This document shows, one piece after another, positions 19,472 to 27,412 of a stretch of DNA of 42,453 nucleotides. The stretch is from the NCBI GenBank assembly GCA_013426805.1, contig JACDZG010000058.1:1-42453 (forward strand), written 5' to 3'. The notes under the pieces are model-generated. The model had not been told where the DNA came from, ran no database searches, and saw nothing but the letters and a program-made list of their open reading frames with translations. The stretch comes from Chromatiaceae bacterium. Lineage in GTDB: Bacteria; Pseudomonadota; Gammaproteobacteria; Chromatiales; Chromatiaceae. The translations under genes were made by a program, and so were the position numbers. Position 1 is the stretch's first letter. Every line of letters begins with the position of its first letter.

Positions 19472-19735
19472 ATGACGACCATTGCCTTCGACACCTATAA
19501 ATTCATCCGCACGCTCAAGGAATCCGGCCTTCCGGAGAACCAGGCGGAGGCCATCGCCGAGGCCTTCCGCAACGCCCATGTCGAGGCTGAGCTAGCGACC
19601 AAGTCCGACCTCCTGGCGCTGGAGCGGGCGCTCAAGGCCGAAATTCGCGAACTGGAGTACCGCCTGATCATCAAACTCGGGGCCATGATCATGGCCGCCG
19701 TCGCCGCGGTGGCAGCCTTGGTCAAGCTCCTCTGA
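19472..19735 (+). CDS. Small coiled-coil, single-pass membrane protein (DUF1640-like)
   Basis: This 87-residue protein has an N-terminal helical segment (FDTYKFIRTLKESGLPENQAEAIAEAF), a charged coiled-coil run from about 39 to 65 (ELATKSDLLALERALKAEIREL), and a C-terminal membrane helix (LGAMIMAAVAAVAALVKLL). This layout matches the DUF1640/CCDC90-like family known in bacteria and mitochondria, whose bacterial role is unknown. GGAG eight bases before the ATG supports the start. It lies between the two Uma2-like copies and was not duplicated with them. Confidence 0.8.
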   Translation: MTTIAFDTYKFIRTLKESGLPENQAEAIAEAFRNAHVEAELATKSDLLALERALKAEIRELEYRLIIKLGAMIMAAVAAVAALVKLL

Positions 19736-19822
19736 CGCAGCCGTTCCACCGCCGGGACGAAGCCTATGGCATCAGGCTATCATCACCACCGAGGTGCCCT
19801 GATAACCACGGAGCCCAGCACC

Positions 19823-20662
19823 ATGTCCAAGATCCGCCGCGAGCCTGCCATTGGCCCCTTTCGCGCCGACCAGTTGCGCGAGGGTGACCGCTATGAGCTG
19901 TCCAACGGCCATCCACTCTACTGTGCCCCGGCGCGGCGCGAGCACGCCGCGCCCAATCTGATCGGGGCTGCCGTCATCGACAGCGATCCGGCGGTCGAAT
20001 GGGCCGGCGTGGATGCCGGCTTCACGCCCGCGCCGGGCACCTTGCGCGCCCCCGATGTGGCGGTGGCTGCCGCCGCCGGGGCGGACGCGGACGGCTGGAT
20101 TCCCGGTGCGCCGCCGCTGGCCATCGAGTATGCCGGTCGCGGTCAGGACCAGGCGGATCTCAAGGTCAAGATTGCCGAGTTGCTGGCGGCCGGAACCCGT
20201 TACGTGTGGGTGGTGCGGGTGCAGGGTCCGCGGCGGGTGGAGGTCCACGAGGCCGGCCAGCCGCCGCGCCTGGTCGGGGCGGGCGAAGTGTTGGCGGCGC
20301 CGGGCATCCTGCGCAATCCGATCCCGGTGGAAGCCCTGTACGACCGCGCGGCGGGGCATCGGGCGACGCTGCGCAATCTGCTGCAACGCGAGGGCTATGA
20401 CAGCCTGGAGGCGGTGCGCACGGAAGGGCGCAAGGAAGGTCACAAGGAAGGGCGCAAGGAAGGTCGCAAGGAAGGGCGCCAAGAGGGACGCGAGGAAGGC
20501 CTGGCCGAGGCCATTCTCGCCTTGTTACAGGGCCGGGGCATTCCGGTGGACGTGCCGCTCGAGACCCGCGTGCGTGCCTGCCGGGAGCGCGACACCTTGC
20601 ACCGCTGGCTGCTGCGGGCGGCCAGCGTCGTGCGGGGCGAGCAACTGTTCGACGCCGAATAA
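19823..20662 (+). CDS. Uma2-family putative nuclease with KEGR repeats, copy 2
   Basis: This 279-residue paralogue is nearly identical to the 18499-19374 product across the Uma2-like core. It has the same candidate catalytic residues (LRAPDVAV, LAIEY, DLKVKIAEL) and the same replaced loop. It differs mainly in having seven instead of ten KEG-type tetrapeptide repeats and a few changes in the last 30 residues (for example RWLLRAASVVRGEQLFDAE). The ATG at 19823 is preceded by GGAG at nine bases. An in-frame ATG at 19766 would add 19 residues (including HHHRG) not shared with copy 1, so I reject it. Both copies look intact. Confidence 0.8.
   Translation: MSKIRREPAIGPFRADQLREGDRYELSNGHPLYCAPARREHAAPNLIGAAVIDSDPAVEWAGVDAGFTPAPGTLRAPDVAVAAAAGADADGWIPGAPPLAIEYAGRGQDQADLKVKIAELLAAGTRYVWVVRVQGPRRVEVHEAGQPPRLVGAGEVLAAPGILRNPIPVEALYDRAAGHRATLRNLLQREGYDSLEAVRTEGRKEGHKEGRKEGRKEGRQEGREEGLAEAILALLQGRGIPVDVPLETRVRACRERDTLHRWLLRAASVVRGEQLFDAE
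20417..20500 (+). repeat. Seven 12-bp tandem repeats encoding (R/H)(K/T)EG
   Basis: Seven in-frame 12-base units with the same consensus as the array at 19093-19212. The two arrays end with identical RQEG and REEG units, so the variation lies in the middle of the array, as expected for slippage. Confidence 0.9.
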
Positions 20663-20720
20663 CGCCCTTGATCGCGGCCACATCCTTGTGGAAGGATTCC
20701 GATTGCGCCGAGAACCCGCT

Positions 20721-21299
20721 TCAGCGCATGCCCAAGGGCGAGACGCCGATCAACCAGAGATGGGCTCCGCCCATGAAGGCCCCATACAGTAGCAGACCCA
20801 AGCCCAAGGCGAGCCAATCGTTCGCCTTGCCGGGCGGGGCGCCTTGCACCGGGGGCGCGGTGCGCCACATGAACGAGATACGATCGGCCAGTGACCAGGC
20901 CAGGAAGGAACCGAACAGCACCACATCCGCCAGGTTGCCGTTGGCAATCAGGTGGGCCAGCGCCCAGAGAATGACGGCCAGCAGCATGGGGTGTTTGGCC
21001 CAGGTCTGGATGCGCCCCGGCAGGAAGGCGGCGAACAACAGGGGAAAAACCGGCACCAGGATCAGCAATGCGAGGTGTGCGGTCCAGACGGGCGGGGCGT
21101 ACACTGTGAACGGTTCCTGGCGGGCCAGCCCGTAACCCCAGGGGATCAGCAGAAAGCCGGTCAGGTTCAACACCGAGGCGAGCCCCTTGTAAGGGACCTC
21201 ACCGATGCGCACTTGAAGGGACTCGCGCCATGTCGGGGCGAGAAAGGGGAGCGAATGTACACCGAGAAAGAGGATGAGACCGATGATCAGGATCGCCAT
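20721..21299 (-). CDS. NnrU family membrane protein
   Basis: The 192-residue product is almost entirely membrane-embedded, with about five to six helices (for example AILIIGLILFLGVHSLPFLA, LASVLNLTGFLLIPWGYGLA, and HPMLLAVILWALAHLIANG near residue 115). The pattern KHPMLLAVILWALAHLIANG is typical of NnrU (PF07298), first noted near denitrification genes and distantly like isoprenylcysteine methyltransferase-type membrane proteins. No denitrification genes occur here. The ATG at 21299 is chosen because GGAG precedes it by nine bases and the protein starts directly with a membrane helix. It is transcribed away from the ABC operon. Confidence 0.88.
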   Translation of the reverse strand: MAILIIGLILFLGVHSLPFLAPTWRESLQVRIGEVPYKGLASVLNLTGFLLIPWGYGLARQEPFTVYAPPVWTAHLALLILVPVFPLLFAAFLPGRIQTWAKHPMLLAVILWALAHLIANGNLADVVLFGSFLAWSLADRISFMWRTAPPVQGAPPGKANDWLALGLGLLLYGAFMGGAHLWLIGVSPLGMR

Positions 21300-21418
21300 G
21301 GAACAGGACTCCGTTGGTACGTTGGCGGGCATGCCGCGATGAGAGGTGCACAAATCCTAACTGAATCCGCGGCCGCGCGCTGGGTCTGCTGTCGCCTGGA
21401 TGGGTGCGGGAGTGCGCG

Positions 21419-22312
21419 ATGGACGCGCTGATCGAGGCCCGCGACCTGGTCCGGACCTACCCCGGACCCAACGGCGGTGTGCGTGCGGTCGATGGGGTCA
21501 GTTTTCGGGTCGAGCCCGGCCGCTGTTTCGGTTTACTGGGTCCGAACGGGGCGGGCAAAACCACGACCCTGGAGATGCTGGAGGGGATCCAGACGCCGAA
21601 TGCGGGTCAGGTGCTGTTCCGCGGCGCGCCCCTGGGTCACGCCTACCGGGAGTCCATCGGCATCCAGTTCCAGGCGACCGCGCTGCAGGATTTTCAGACC
21701 GTGGCCGAGACCCTGACGATGTTCGCGAGCCTCTATCGCCGCACGGCCCCGCGCGATGAGGTGATCCGGCTCTGCAATCTGGACGAGATCCTGGACCGTG
21801 ACACCCGCAAGCTCTCGGGTGGTCAGCGGCAGCGCCTGCTGCTCGCCGTGGCCTTGGTCAACGATCCGGAACTGGTCTTTCTGGACGAACCGACCACCGG
21901 GCTTGATCCGCAGGCGCGGCGCAACTTCTGGGCGCTGATCGAGACGGTGCGCCGCCGCGGCACCACGGTCCTGCTGACCACCCACTATATGGAAGAGGCC
22001 GAACGCCTGTGCGATGAGGTGGCCATCGTCGATCGCGGGCGCATCATTGCCCAGGGTCTTCCGGGTGTTCTGATCGGTGAGCATTTCCCGGCCGCGGTGA
22101 TCCGTTTGCCGGCATCGGCCTGGCCGGACGGCGTGCCCCTGCCGCCAACGGCGACCAGTCGCGGGGGAGAGATCGAACTGTTTGCGGATGCGGCGGCGCC
22201 GGTTCTCAAGGAATTGGAACAGCTCGGCGCGGATCTGTCGGCGCTGCGGGTCGCCACCCCGAACCTGGAGGATCTGTTTCTGAAGCTGACCGGGCACGCC
22301 TTGCGGGCCTGA
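21419..22312 (+). CDS. ABC transporter ATP-binding protein
   Basis: This 297-residue cytoplasmic ATPase would power the ABC-2 permease encoded next. All nucleotide-binding motifs are present: Walker A GPNGAGKTTT, Q-loop region FQATALQDFQTV, signature LSGGQRQRLLLA, Walker B LVFLDEPTTGLDP and the H-loop LTTHYMEEAERL. A C-terminal extension after about residue 215 resembles that of multidrug and daunorubicin-type exporters. ATG 21419 is chosen for its GGGAG six bases upstream. The substrate cannot be deduced. A 120-base spacer with competing inverted repeats separates it from the permease. Confidence 0.93.
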   Translation: MDALIEARDLVRTYPGPNGGVRAVDGVSFRVEPGRCFGLLGPNGAGKTTTLEMLEGIQTPNAGQVLFRGAPLGHAYRESIGIQFQATALQDFQTVAETLTMFASLYRRTAPRDEVIRLCNLDEILDRDTRKLSGGQRQRLLLAVALVNDPELVFLDEPTTGLDPQARRNFWALIETVRRRGTTVLLTTHYMEEAERLCDEVAIVDRGRIIAQGLPGVLIGEHFPAAVIRLPASAWPDGVPLPPTATSRGGEIELFADAAAPVLKELEQLGADLSALRVATPNLEDLFLKLTGHALRA

Positions 22313-22342
22313 GCCCGCGGCCGATGGCGTGATTCTCAGGCG

Positions 22343-22377
22343 ATTGCCGTCACCTTGCGGCAATTGCTTGACGGCAA
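22343..22377 (+). promoter_or_regulatory. Competing inverted repeats between the ABC ATPase and permease genes
   Basis: ATTGCCG at 22343-22349 is complementary to CGGCAAT at 22358-22364. The overlapping TTGCCGTCA at 22344-22352 is perfectly complementary to TGACGGCAA at 22369-22377. The two stems share their 5' arm and cannot form together. Neither is followed by a T-run, so a simple terminator is unlikely. An operator-like site or a regulatory or stabilising RNA element is possible. Confidence 0.4.
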
Positions 22378-22432
22378 GACGCCAGGTCGCAGCCCGGTGC
22401 CGCAAACCCATCCATGAACAGGAGCCCCACGC

Positions 22433-23476
22433 ATGTGGCGCCGCATCTTCGCTGTTTTCGTCGCCCGTAACCGGGAGTTCTACCGGGACCATGCCGGACT
22501 CGGGTGGAATATTTTCATGCCGATCCTGATGGTGCTGGCGTTTGCCTTCATCTTCAGCGGCGACCCGCAGGATCAGTTCAAGGTCGGGGTGATCACCGCC
22601 GACGGGACCTTGCCGCAGTCCCCAACCGGGTTGCTGGCGCTGGATCATGTCCAGTTCGTTCCCTTGACCGATCCGCGGGGCGCGGTCCTGAAGGTGGAGC
22701 GTCACCAACTCGACCTCCTGGTCGATCGGCGCACGGCCCCGCTGACCTATTGGGTCAATCCGGAGTCACCGCGCGGTTATCTGGCCGAACGCTTGCTGCT
22801 GGGCGCCGAGCGTGGCGCAAGCGTCGAGACTGCCGGGCAAGGAACAGGACCAGCGCGCCGGACCGTCAGCGGGGCGGCCGTCAGCTACACCGATTGGGTG
22901 TTGCCTGGGGTCCTGGCCATGAACGTGATGTTCTCCAGCCTCTGGGGCGTGGGCTGGGTGATCGTGCGCTACCGCAAGAACGGTGTGCTGCGGCGGCTCA
23001 AGGCGACGCCGCTGAGCCCCTTTGAGTTCCTGGCTGCTCAGGTGCTCTCTCGACTGTTGGTGGTGATGAGTGCGAGTCTGGTGGTCTATACCGGCGCCGC
23101 CTTGCTGCTCGACTTCCCCATGCGCGGATCTTACGCGGCGCTCGCCCTGATCTATGTCGGCGGGGCCCTGTGCCTGATCAGCCTGGGGCTGATCGTCTCC
23201 GCGCGGTTGCGCACGGAGGAATTGGCCGACGGCATCCTGAACCTGATTTCCTGGCCCATGCTGTTGCTGTCCGGAGTCTGGTTCTCGATGGAGGGCACCA
23301 GTGCGGCGGCTCGTTTGCTGTCGCAACTGTCGCCCTTGACCCATATGGTCGACGCGGCCCGGCGGGTCATGATCGATGGGGCGATGGTGGCGGACGTGCT
23401 GCCGCAGATCTTGATCCTGGCGGGTCTGGCCCTGGCTTTTCTCTCGCTGGCGGCCTGGTTGTTCCGCTGGGAGTAG
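22433..23476 (+). CDS. ABC-2 type transporter permease
   Basis: The 347-residue inner-membrane protein has the ABC-2 layout. An N-terminal helix (LGWNIFMPILMVLAFAFIF) is followed by a large extracytoplasmic domain to about residue 155. A cluster of five helices then occupies the C-terminal half, including NVMFSSLWGVGWVIVRY, LLVVMSASLVVYTGAALLL, ALALIYVGGALCLISLGLIV, LISWPMLLLSGVWFSM and ILILAGLALAFLSLAAWLF. The cytoplasmic segment RKNGVLRRLKATPLSPFEFLAAQ is characteristic of exporters of this class. It works with the upstream ATPase. The cupin gene starts seven bases after its stop, so all three form one operon. Confidence 0.92.
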   Translation: MWRRIFAVFVARNREFYRDHAGLGWNIFMPILMVLAFAFIFSGDPQDQFKVGVITADGTLPQSPTGLLALDHVQFVPLTDPRGAVLKVERHQLDLLVDRRTAPLTYWVNPESPRGYLAERLLLGAERGASVETAGQGTGPARRTVSGAAVSYTDWVLPGVLAMNVMFSSLWGVGWVIVRYRKNGVLRRLKATPLSPFEFLAAQVLSRLLVVMSASLVVYTGAALLLDFPMRGSYAALALIYVGGALCLISLGLIVSARLRTEELADGILNLISWPMLLLSGVWFSMEGTSAAARLLSQLSPLTHMVDAARRVMIDGAMVADVLPQILILAGLALAFLSLAAWLFRWE

Positions 23477-23483
23477 GTGCAGG

Positions 23484-23825
23484 ATGTTGCCGCGTACCGG
23501 AAACCTCTTCGCCCTGCTGCCGGGGCCGGCGACGGGCGAAATCTTTGAAGAGTTGCTGCGACTGGAACTGCCCGCGGGGCGGGTCTGGATCGAGCGCATC
23601 GTCAGCAGCCCATTCCCGGAACCGGTCCTGTATGACCAGCCGCAGTCCGAGTGGGTCATCCTGCTCCAGGGTGAGGCGCGGCTCTGGATCGCGGGCGAGG
23701 AACGGATGCTGGTCAGCGGCGACTATCTCTTCATCCCCGCCCACACCCCGCATCGGGTGGTCGAAACGTCCGCCGAGCCCCAGTGCATCTGGTTGGCAGT
23801 GCACCTTGAGGGCGGCGGATCCTGA
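23484..23825 (+). CDS. Small cupin-domain protein
   Basis: A 113-residue single cupin fold. The two cupin motifs can be seen as SEWVILLQGEARLWIAGEE (about 53-73) and GDYLFIPAHTPHRVVE (about 79-95). The first motif keeps the Glu but lacks the usual HxH, so metal binding may be partial or changed. The second keeps the His pair. Short SEWVILL-type cupins of this sort are common, with no assigned reaction. Tight coupling to the ABC exporter suggests a sensing or accessory role, but that is inference. Confidence 0.85.
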   Translation: MLPRTGNLFALLPGPATGEIFEELLRLELPAGRVWIERIVSSPFPEPVLYDQPQSEWVILLQGEARLWIAGEERMLVSGDYLFIPAHTPHRVVETSAEPQCIWLAVHLEGGGS

Positions 23826-23828
23826 TCG

Positions 23829-24023
23829 CTAGGCGAACTCTTCGTCCCGACCGATTTCCCAGTTACTCTGGTTGATCAGCGCCTCCACGGAGCGGGCCAG
23901 GCGGTATTTCGGCTCCATCTCAAAGGGTTGACCCTTGTCCCAGCACTCCGCGGCCTCGTCGGCGACGAGCGGCAGGCCCTGTCTGCAGATTTCCCACAGG
24001 GTACTGGTTTGTGTGTTAGTCAT
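23829..24023 (-). CDS. Small acidic protein of unknown function
   Basis: This 64-residue soluble protein (MTNTQTSTLWEICRQG at the start, NWEIGRDEEFA at the end) is convergent with the cupin gene; their stop codons are three bases apart. An excellent GAGGAGG ribosome binding site six bases before the ATG strongly supports translation. It is acidic, has two Cys and three Trp residues, and no signal peptide or membrane helix. I do not recognise a family. Its upstream region is an AT-richer, gene-free stretch with several hairpins. Confidence 0.7.
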   Translation of the reverse strand: MTNTQTSTLWEICRQGLPLVADEAAECWDKGQPFEMEPKYRLARSVEALINQSNWEIGRDEEFA

Positions 24024-24411
24024 TTCGGCCTCCTCGAGCTTGTTTTTTTGGATGGGGGTTGAACCCCCTGCATGTTCATCGCGCCCCGTCTCGCGCCGCC
24101 TGAGGTATGCTCAGGATGTCACGTCGACCTTAGGCGATTTTCCGGTAATCGCCAAACTGCATCAGAAGGCATCCTGCAATGCGATGGACACCGGTATCAT
24201 AGGCTGCATTGAGAATTCTGCTTGCGGAAATCGCGAATTAGTTGCCCCAGCGCAAAGAAAAGACAAAAAGAGCGTCGAAAACATCAGTTCTGATGGCTTT
24301 AACTTGCAGAAAACTATAAGGATATTAGCAAATTGTCGAGCTTCTTCCGGGTGAGGGGGGAGGCGCGTTGCGGATCGGTAGCACCAGCCGCTCGCCACGG
24401 CTCGGCTGACC
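24024..24411. other. Gene-free AT-richer spacer with several hairpins
   Basis: No convincing coding sequence is seen on either strand over these 388 bases; open frames here have unnatural composition. The stretch from about 24160 to 24340 is visibly AT-richer than its surroundings. Perfect short stems occur at 24054-24068 (GGGGG/CCCCC, beside a seven-T run), 24099-24115 (CCTGAG/CTCAGG), 24133-24153 (GGCGATT/AATCGCC) and 24385-24408 (CAGCCG/CGGCTG, possibly the end of the oxyR transcript). The region may hold the leader of the 64-residue gene, a small RNA or a decayed element. I cannot choose. Confidence 0.4.
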
Positions 24412-25344
24412 TCAGGCGGAAGCGAGTCGACGAACCGTATTCGGTAGGTGTTCCCGCACCACTTGGGCAAAGACTTCCAGGGCGGCGCGGCGCGGAAAGC
24501 TGCGGCGGTACACCAGCGCGATGCGCCGGAAGGCGTCCGGCAAGGCGAGTGGACGGGCGATGATGCCGCTGTCGGTCATCCAGCCGCCGCGGATGGCCAG
24601 GGCCGGCACCAGGGTGCAGCCAAAGCCGGCGCCGACCAACTGCAGCAAGGTCTCCAGGCTGGCCGCCCGCAGATCCGCCATCTCGCCATGGGTGGGGCGC
24701 TCGGTCAGGCGGCACACGTCCATGACCTGGTGAGTGAGACAATGACCGTCGGCGAGCAAGAGCAGGTCGATGGACTTGAGGTCCTCGGCATCGATCTCGT
24801 CTTTTTCGTAGAGCGGGTGATTGCGTGGATGGGCCAGCCAGAAGGGCTCGTCGAACAGCGGCATGGCGTCCAGATCCGCATCGTCCGGGGCGGTGGCAAG
24901 CAGGGCGGCGTCGATTTCGTGGCGCTGGAGCCGGCCCAGCAGCGACTCGGTGATCTCCTCGGACAGGACCAGGCGCAGTCCTGGATAGGTGCGTTTGAGC
25001 GGCACCAGCACCAGGGGCATCAGGTACGGGCTCAAGGTGGGGATGGCGCCGACGCGCAAGGGTCCGGCCAGTGGGTCCTGATGGGCGCGCGCGACCTGCT
25101 CGATGGTTTCGGCCTGTTCCACCGCCAGTCGGGCATGGGCCAGGATGGACTCACCGACCGGGGTGATGTCGACCGACCGGTTGGTGCGCTCAAAGATCAC
25201 GACACCGAGTTCATCCTCCAGCTTCTTGATCTGTCCGCTCAAGGTTGGCTGACTGACGAAGCAGCGCAGGGCCGCACGCCCGAAGTGGCGCGTCTCGGCG
25301 ACGGCGAGGATGTATTTGAGGTCACGCAGGTTCACGTGGTGCAT
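24412..25344 (-). CDS. oxyR: OxyR-type LysR family peroxide sensor
   Basis: The 310-residue protein has a LysR winged helix-turn-helix at about 5-63 (LKYILAVAETRHFGRAA, FVSQPTLSGQIKKLEDELGV) and a substrate-binding-like domain. The redox pair is visible as Cys202 in DGHCLTHQ and Cys211 in MDVCR. This is the same nine-residue spacing and motif as Cys199 and Cys208 of E. coli OxyR, so peroxide sensing by disulfide formation is expected. ATG 25344 yields the usual length; an upstream extension is composition-poor. It is divergent from cheD across 259 bases, where I see no clear OxyR site. Typical targets such as catalase or ahpC are not adjacent. Confidence 0.9.
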   Translation of the reverse strand: MHHVNLRDLKYILAVAETRHFGRAALRCFVSQPTLSGQIKKLEDELGVVIFERTNRSVDITPVGESILAHARLAVEQAETIEQVARAHQDPLAGPLRVGAIPTLSPYLMPLVLVPLKRTYPGLRLVLSEEITESLLGRLQRHEIDAALLATAPDDADLDAMPLFDEPFWLAHPRNHPLYEKDEIDAEDLKSIDLLLLADGHCLTHQVMDVCRLTERPTHGEMADLRAASLETLLQLVGAGFGCTLVPALAIRGGWMTDSGIIARPLALPDAFRRIALVYRRSFPRRAALEVFAQVVREHLPNTVRRLASA

Positions 25345-25603
25345 GATAACCCAATTCTCTCGTGGTTGAACCCGGCCCGAGCAAACGCGCGCAGGAGCCC
25401 ACCACGGCAATCGCCGCGTCGGGTGCCCGCGCCCTGCCGCTGACCAATTGCGCGGACACCGAGAGGGCGCTATGTTCGTGGGTGTCGGGTACCGGCGCCC
25501 GAGCGCGCCCCCCGGCACAAGAACATTTTTCGAGTTCGCAAGGCGACGTGCGCGTTCCCGCCGACGAACGTGCAGTCAGTGAGGGCAAACCGAGGCAATA
25601 CTG

Positions 25604-26197
25604 ATGCAGTTGCAACCCGCGCCGCGAGGCTTCGAGCACATCAACCGCTATTTCGATGCGGTGAATCACCGGTATGCGGCCAAACTGCTGCCGGGGCAGT
25701 TTTATGTCAGCCGCAGCGAGACCATCGTTACCGTCGTCGGCACTTGCGTGGCCGCGTGTATCCGTGATCGTTCGCAGGGTCTCGGGGGCATGAACCATTT
25801 TATGGAACCGCACGTGACGACGGGGGCGGTGTCGAGCCCTGGAGAGGATGCCATGTTCGACCTGTTCAGAGCACTGCTCGACGCCGGGGCGCAGCGACAC
25901 CATCTGGAGGCCAAGCTGTTCGGTGGCTCGCGCATTCTGAGCAATGACTGTATGGTTGGAGAGCGCAGCATCGCCTTCGCGCGTCTCTTCCTGCGCCAGG
26001 CGAACATTCCGATCATCGAGGAAGACTTGGGCGGCCCGTTCGCGCGCAAGATCGATTACCAACCGGCCGACGGCCGAGTGCGCATCAAGCACCTGAGAGA
26101 TATCCGCAACGATACCATCTTGGAACGGGACCGGCATTTCGTGGAGAGTTATCGTCGGCCCCCAGGCCCCGGCGACCGCGACGACCTGTGCGGGTGA
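25604..26197 (+). CDS. cheD: Chemoreceptor glutamine deamidase CheD
   Basis: CheD deamidates specific glutamines in methyl-accepting chemotaxis proteins and can bind CheC. The 197 residues carry the catalytic Cys48 in [10 protein letters not shown] and His65 in GGMNHFM, the two residues of the papain-like active site. Other family segments include EAKLFGGS and NVxF-type sequence replaced by [20 protein letters not shown]. CheD is usually encoded next to cheR and cheB. Here it stands alone between oxyR and transaldolase, about 7.5 kb from the cheY-cheA pair in the window. Confidence 0.93.
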   Translation: MQLQPAPRGFEHINRYFDAVNHRYAAKLLPGQFYVSRSETIVTVVGTCVAACIRDRSQGLGGMNHFMEPHVTTGAVSSPGEDAMFDLFRALLDAGAQRHHLEAKLFGGSRILSNDCMVGERSIAFARLFLRQANIPIIEEDLGGPFARKIDYQPADGRVRIKHLRDIRNDTILERDRHFVESYRRPPGPGDRDDLCG

Positions 26198-26274
26198 CTT
26201 GGGGCGGGTGCTACAGCATTCTGCTGCGACTTGACACCAGACCACCAGACCACCAAACCATAAGGATCCGCTGG

Positions 26275-27234
26275 ATGAACACGCTCGAACAACTCAAGAC
26301 CATGACCACCGTGGTTGCCGATACCGGGGACTTCGAGTCCATCGCCGAGTATCAGCCCCAGGATGCGACCACCAACCCGTCGCTGCTCTTCAAGGCCGCG
26401 CAGTTGCCTCACTACCGGGAACTGGCGGTGGACGCGGCGACCTTCGGCAACGCACGCGGCGGCGCTGATCCGCAGGCCCGGTCCCGGTGGACCATGGACC
26501 GACTGGCGGTCAATTTCGGCAAGCAGATCCTGGAAATCGTCCCCGGCCGGGTCTCCACCGAGATCGATGCCCGCTTGTCATTCGATACCGAGGCGACCAT
26601 CCTGCGCGCCCAGGGGCTGGCCGAACTCTATCGGCAGGTCGGTATCGACCCGGCGGCGCGGGTGCTGTTCAAGGTCGCTTCCACCTGGGAGGGCATCCGC
26701 GCCGCCGAGCGGTTGGAGGCCCAAGGCCTGCACTGCAACCTCACGCTGCTGTTCGGTTTCGCCCAGGCGGTCGCCTGCGCCGAGGCCGGCGTGACCCTGA
26801 TCTCGCCCTTTGTCGGGCGCATTCTCGATTGGTACAAGGCCGCGAACAAGGTTGACGGTTATCCGGCCGCAGCCGACCCAGGGGTCCTCTCGGTCACCAA
26901 GATCTTCAATTATTATAAGCGTCACGGCTACCGGACCGTGGTGATGGGCGCGAGTTTCCGCAACCTCGACGAGATCCTGCAACTGGCCGGCTGCGATTAC
27001 CTGACCATCGCACCCCAACTGCTGGGCGAACTGGCCGCGCGGCAGGGCGATTTGCCCCGCAAGCTCGATGCGGATCAGGCCCGGTCCATGGATATCCCCA
27101 AGGTCAGCTACGACGAACGCGCCTTCCGCTGGGCGATGAACGAGGACGCCATGGCCACCGAGAAGCTTGCCGAGGGCATTCGGCTGTTTGCCGCCGATAC
27201 CCGCAAACTCGAACAGTTCGTCGAGACCAGCTGA
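26275..27234 (+). CDS. tal: Transaldolase
   Basis: Transaldolase moves a dihydroxyacetone unit between sugar phosphates in the non-oxidative pentose phosphate pathway. The 319-residue TalB-type enzyme has the Schiff-base Lys133 in [12 protein letters not shown], the N-terminal signature DATTNPSLL, and the phosphate-site stretch [12 protein letters not shown] 26275 is chosen because AAGGA lies eight bases upstream and the product starts [19 protein letters not shown] as in E. coli. The leader contains a short run of ACCAGACC-type repeats (about 26236-26260) of unknown significance. Confidence 0.97.
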   Translation: MNTLEQLKTMTTVVADTGDFESIAEYQPQDATTNPSLLFKAAQLPHYRELAVDAATFGNARGGADPQARSRWTMDRLAVNFGKQILEIVPGRVSTEIDARLSFDTEATILRAQGLAELYRQVGIDPAARVLFKVASTWEGIRAAERLEAQGLHCNLTLLFGFAQAVACAEAGVTLISPFVGRILDWYKAANKVDGYPAAADPGVLSVTKIFNYYKRHGYRTVVMGASFRNLDEILQLAGCDYLTIAPQLLGELAARQGDLPRKLDADQARSMDIPKVSYDERAFRWAMNEDAMATEKLAEGIRLFAADTRKLEQFVETS

Positions 27235-27237
27235 ACG

Positions 27238-27269
27238 GGCGGGCGTCGGCGCGCAGCGCGCCGCCCGCC
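27238..27269 (+). terminator. GC-rich hairpin after transaldolase
   Basis: Three bases after the tal stop, GGCGGGC pairs with GCCCGCC and, inside it, GGCGCG pairs with CGCGCC across a CAG loop, with one three-base bulge. The stem totals 13 pairs. No T-tract follows, so it may act as an RNA 3'-end stabiliser or weak terminator. Confidence 0.5.
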
Positions 27270-27381
27270 GCCCCATCCTGCGCCTTGAGCAGCGCTCTGC
27301 CGGATCGTGCGGACATCTGTTTTCAAGCACCTGCGGCCCCCTTGGGGCACCTGCCCGAGCGACCTTGCCCTGACGGCTTAC

Positions 27382-27397
27382 CCCCTATATACTGTGT
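27382..27397 (+). promoter_or_regulatory. NrdR box 1
   Basis: The 13-base core CTATATACTGTGT differs from the NrdR consensus (acaCwAtATaTwGtgt) at one core position. It lies 66-51 bases before the nrdD start. NrdR represses ribonucleotide reductase operons when ATP or dATP is sufficient. Together with the second box this is a strong regulatory call. Confidence 0.8.
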
Positions 27398-27412
27398 CTA
27401 GAAGTCTCGCCG

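Larger units (their letters stand above)
19774..20662 (+). repeat. Duplicated segment, copy 2 (Uma2-like gene plus leader)
   Basis: This is the downstream copy of 18450-19374, offset by 1,324 bases. It includes the leader AGGCTATCAT at 19774-19783 and the 209-base identical core at 20120-20328. The in-frame ATG used as a possible upstream start in copy 1 is ATA here, which supports the internal ATG as the true start in both. Confidence 0.85.

Noticed and set aside
23935-24354. 139-codon plus-strand open frame in the AT-richer spacer
   Set aside because: It overlaps the well-supported 64-residue minus-strand gene, lacks a ribosome binding site, and its composition is not protein-like.
26231-26236. 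Perfect TTGACA as a -35 element before tal
   Set aside because: No acceptable -10 hexamer follows at 16 to 18 bases; the sequence there is ACC-rich repeat.
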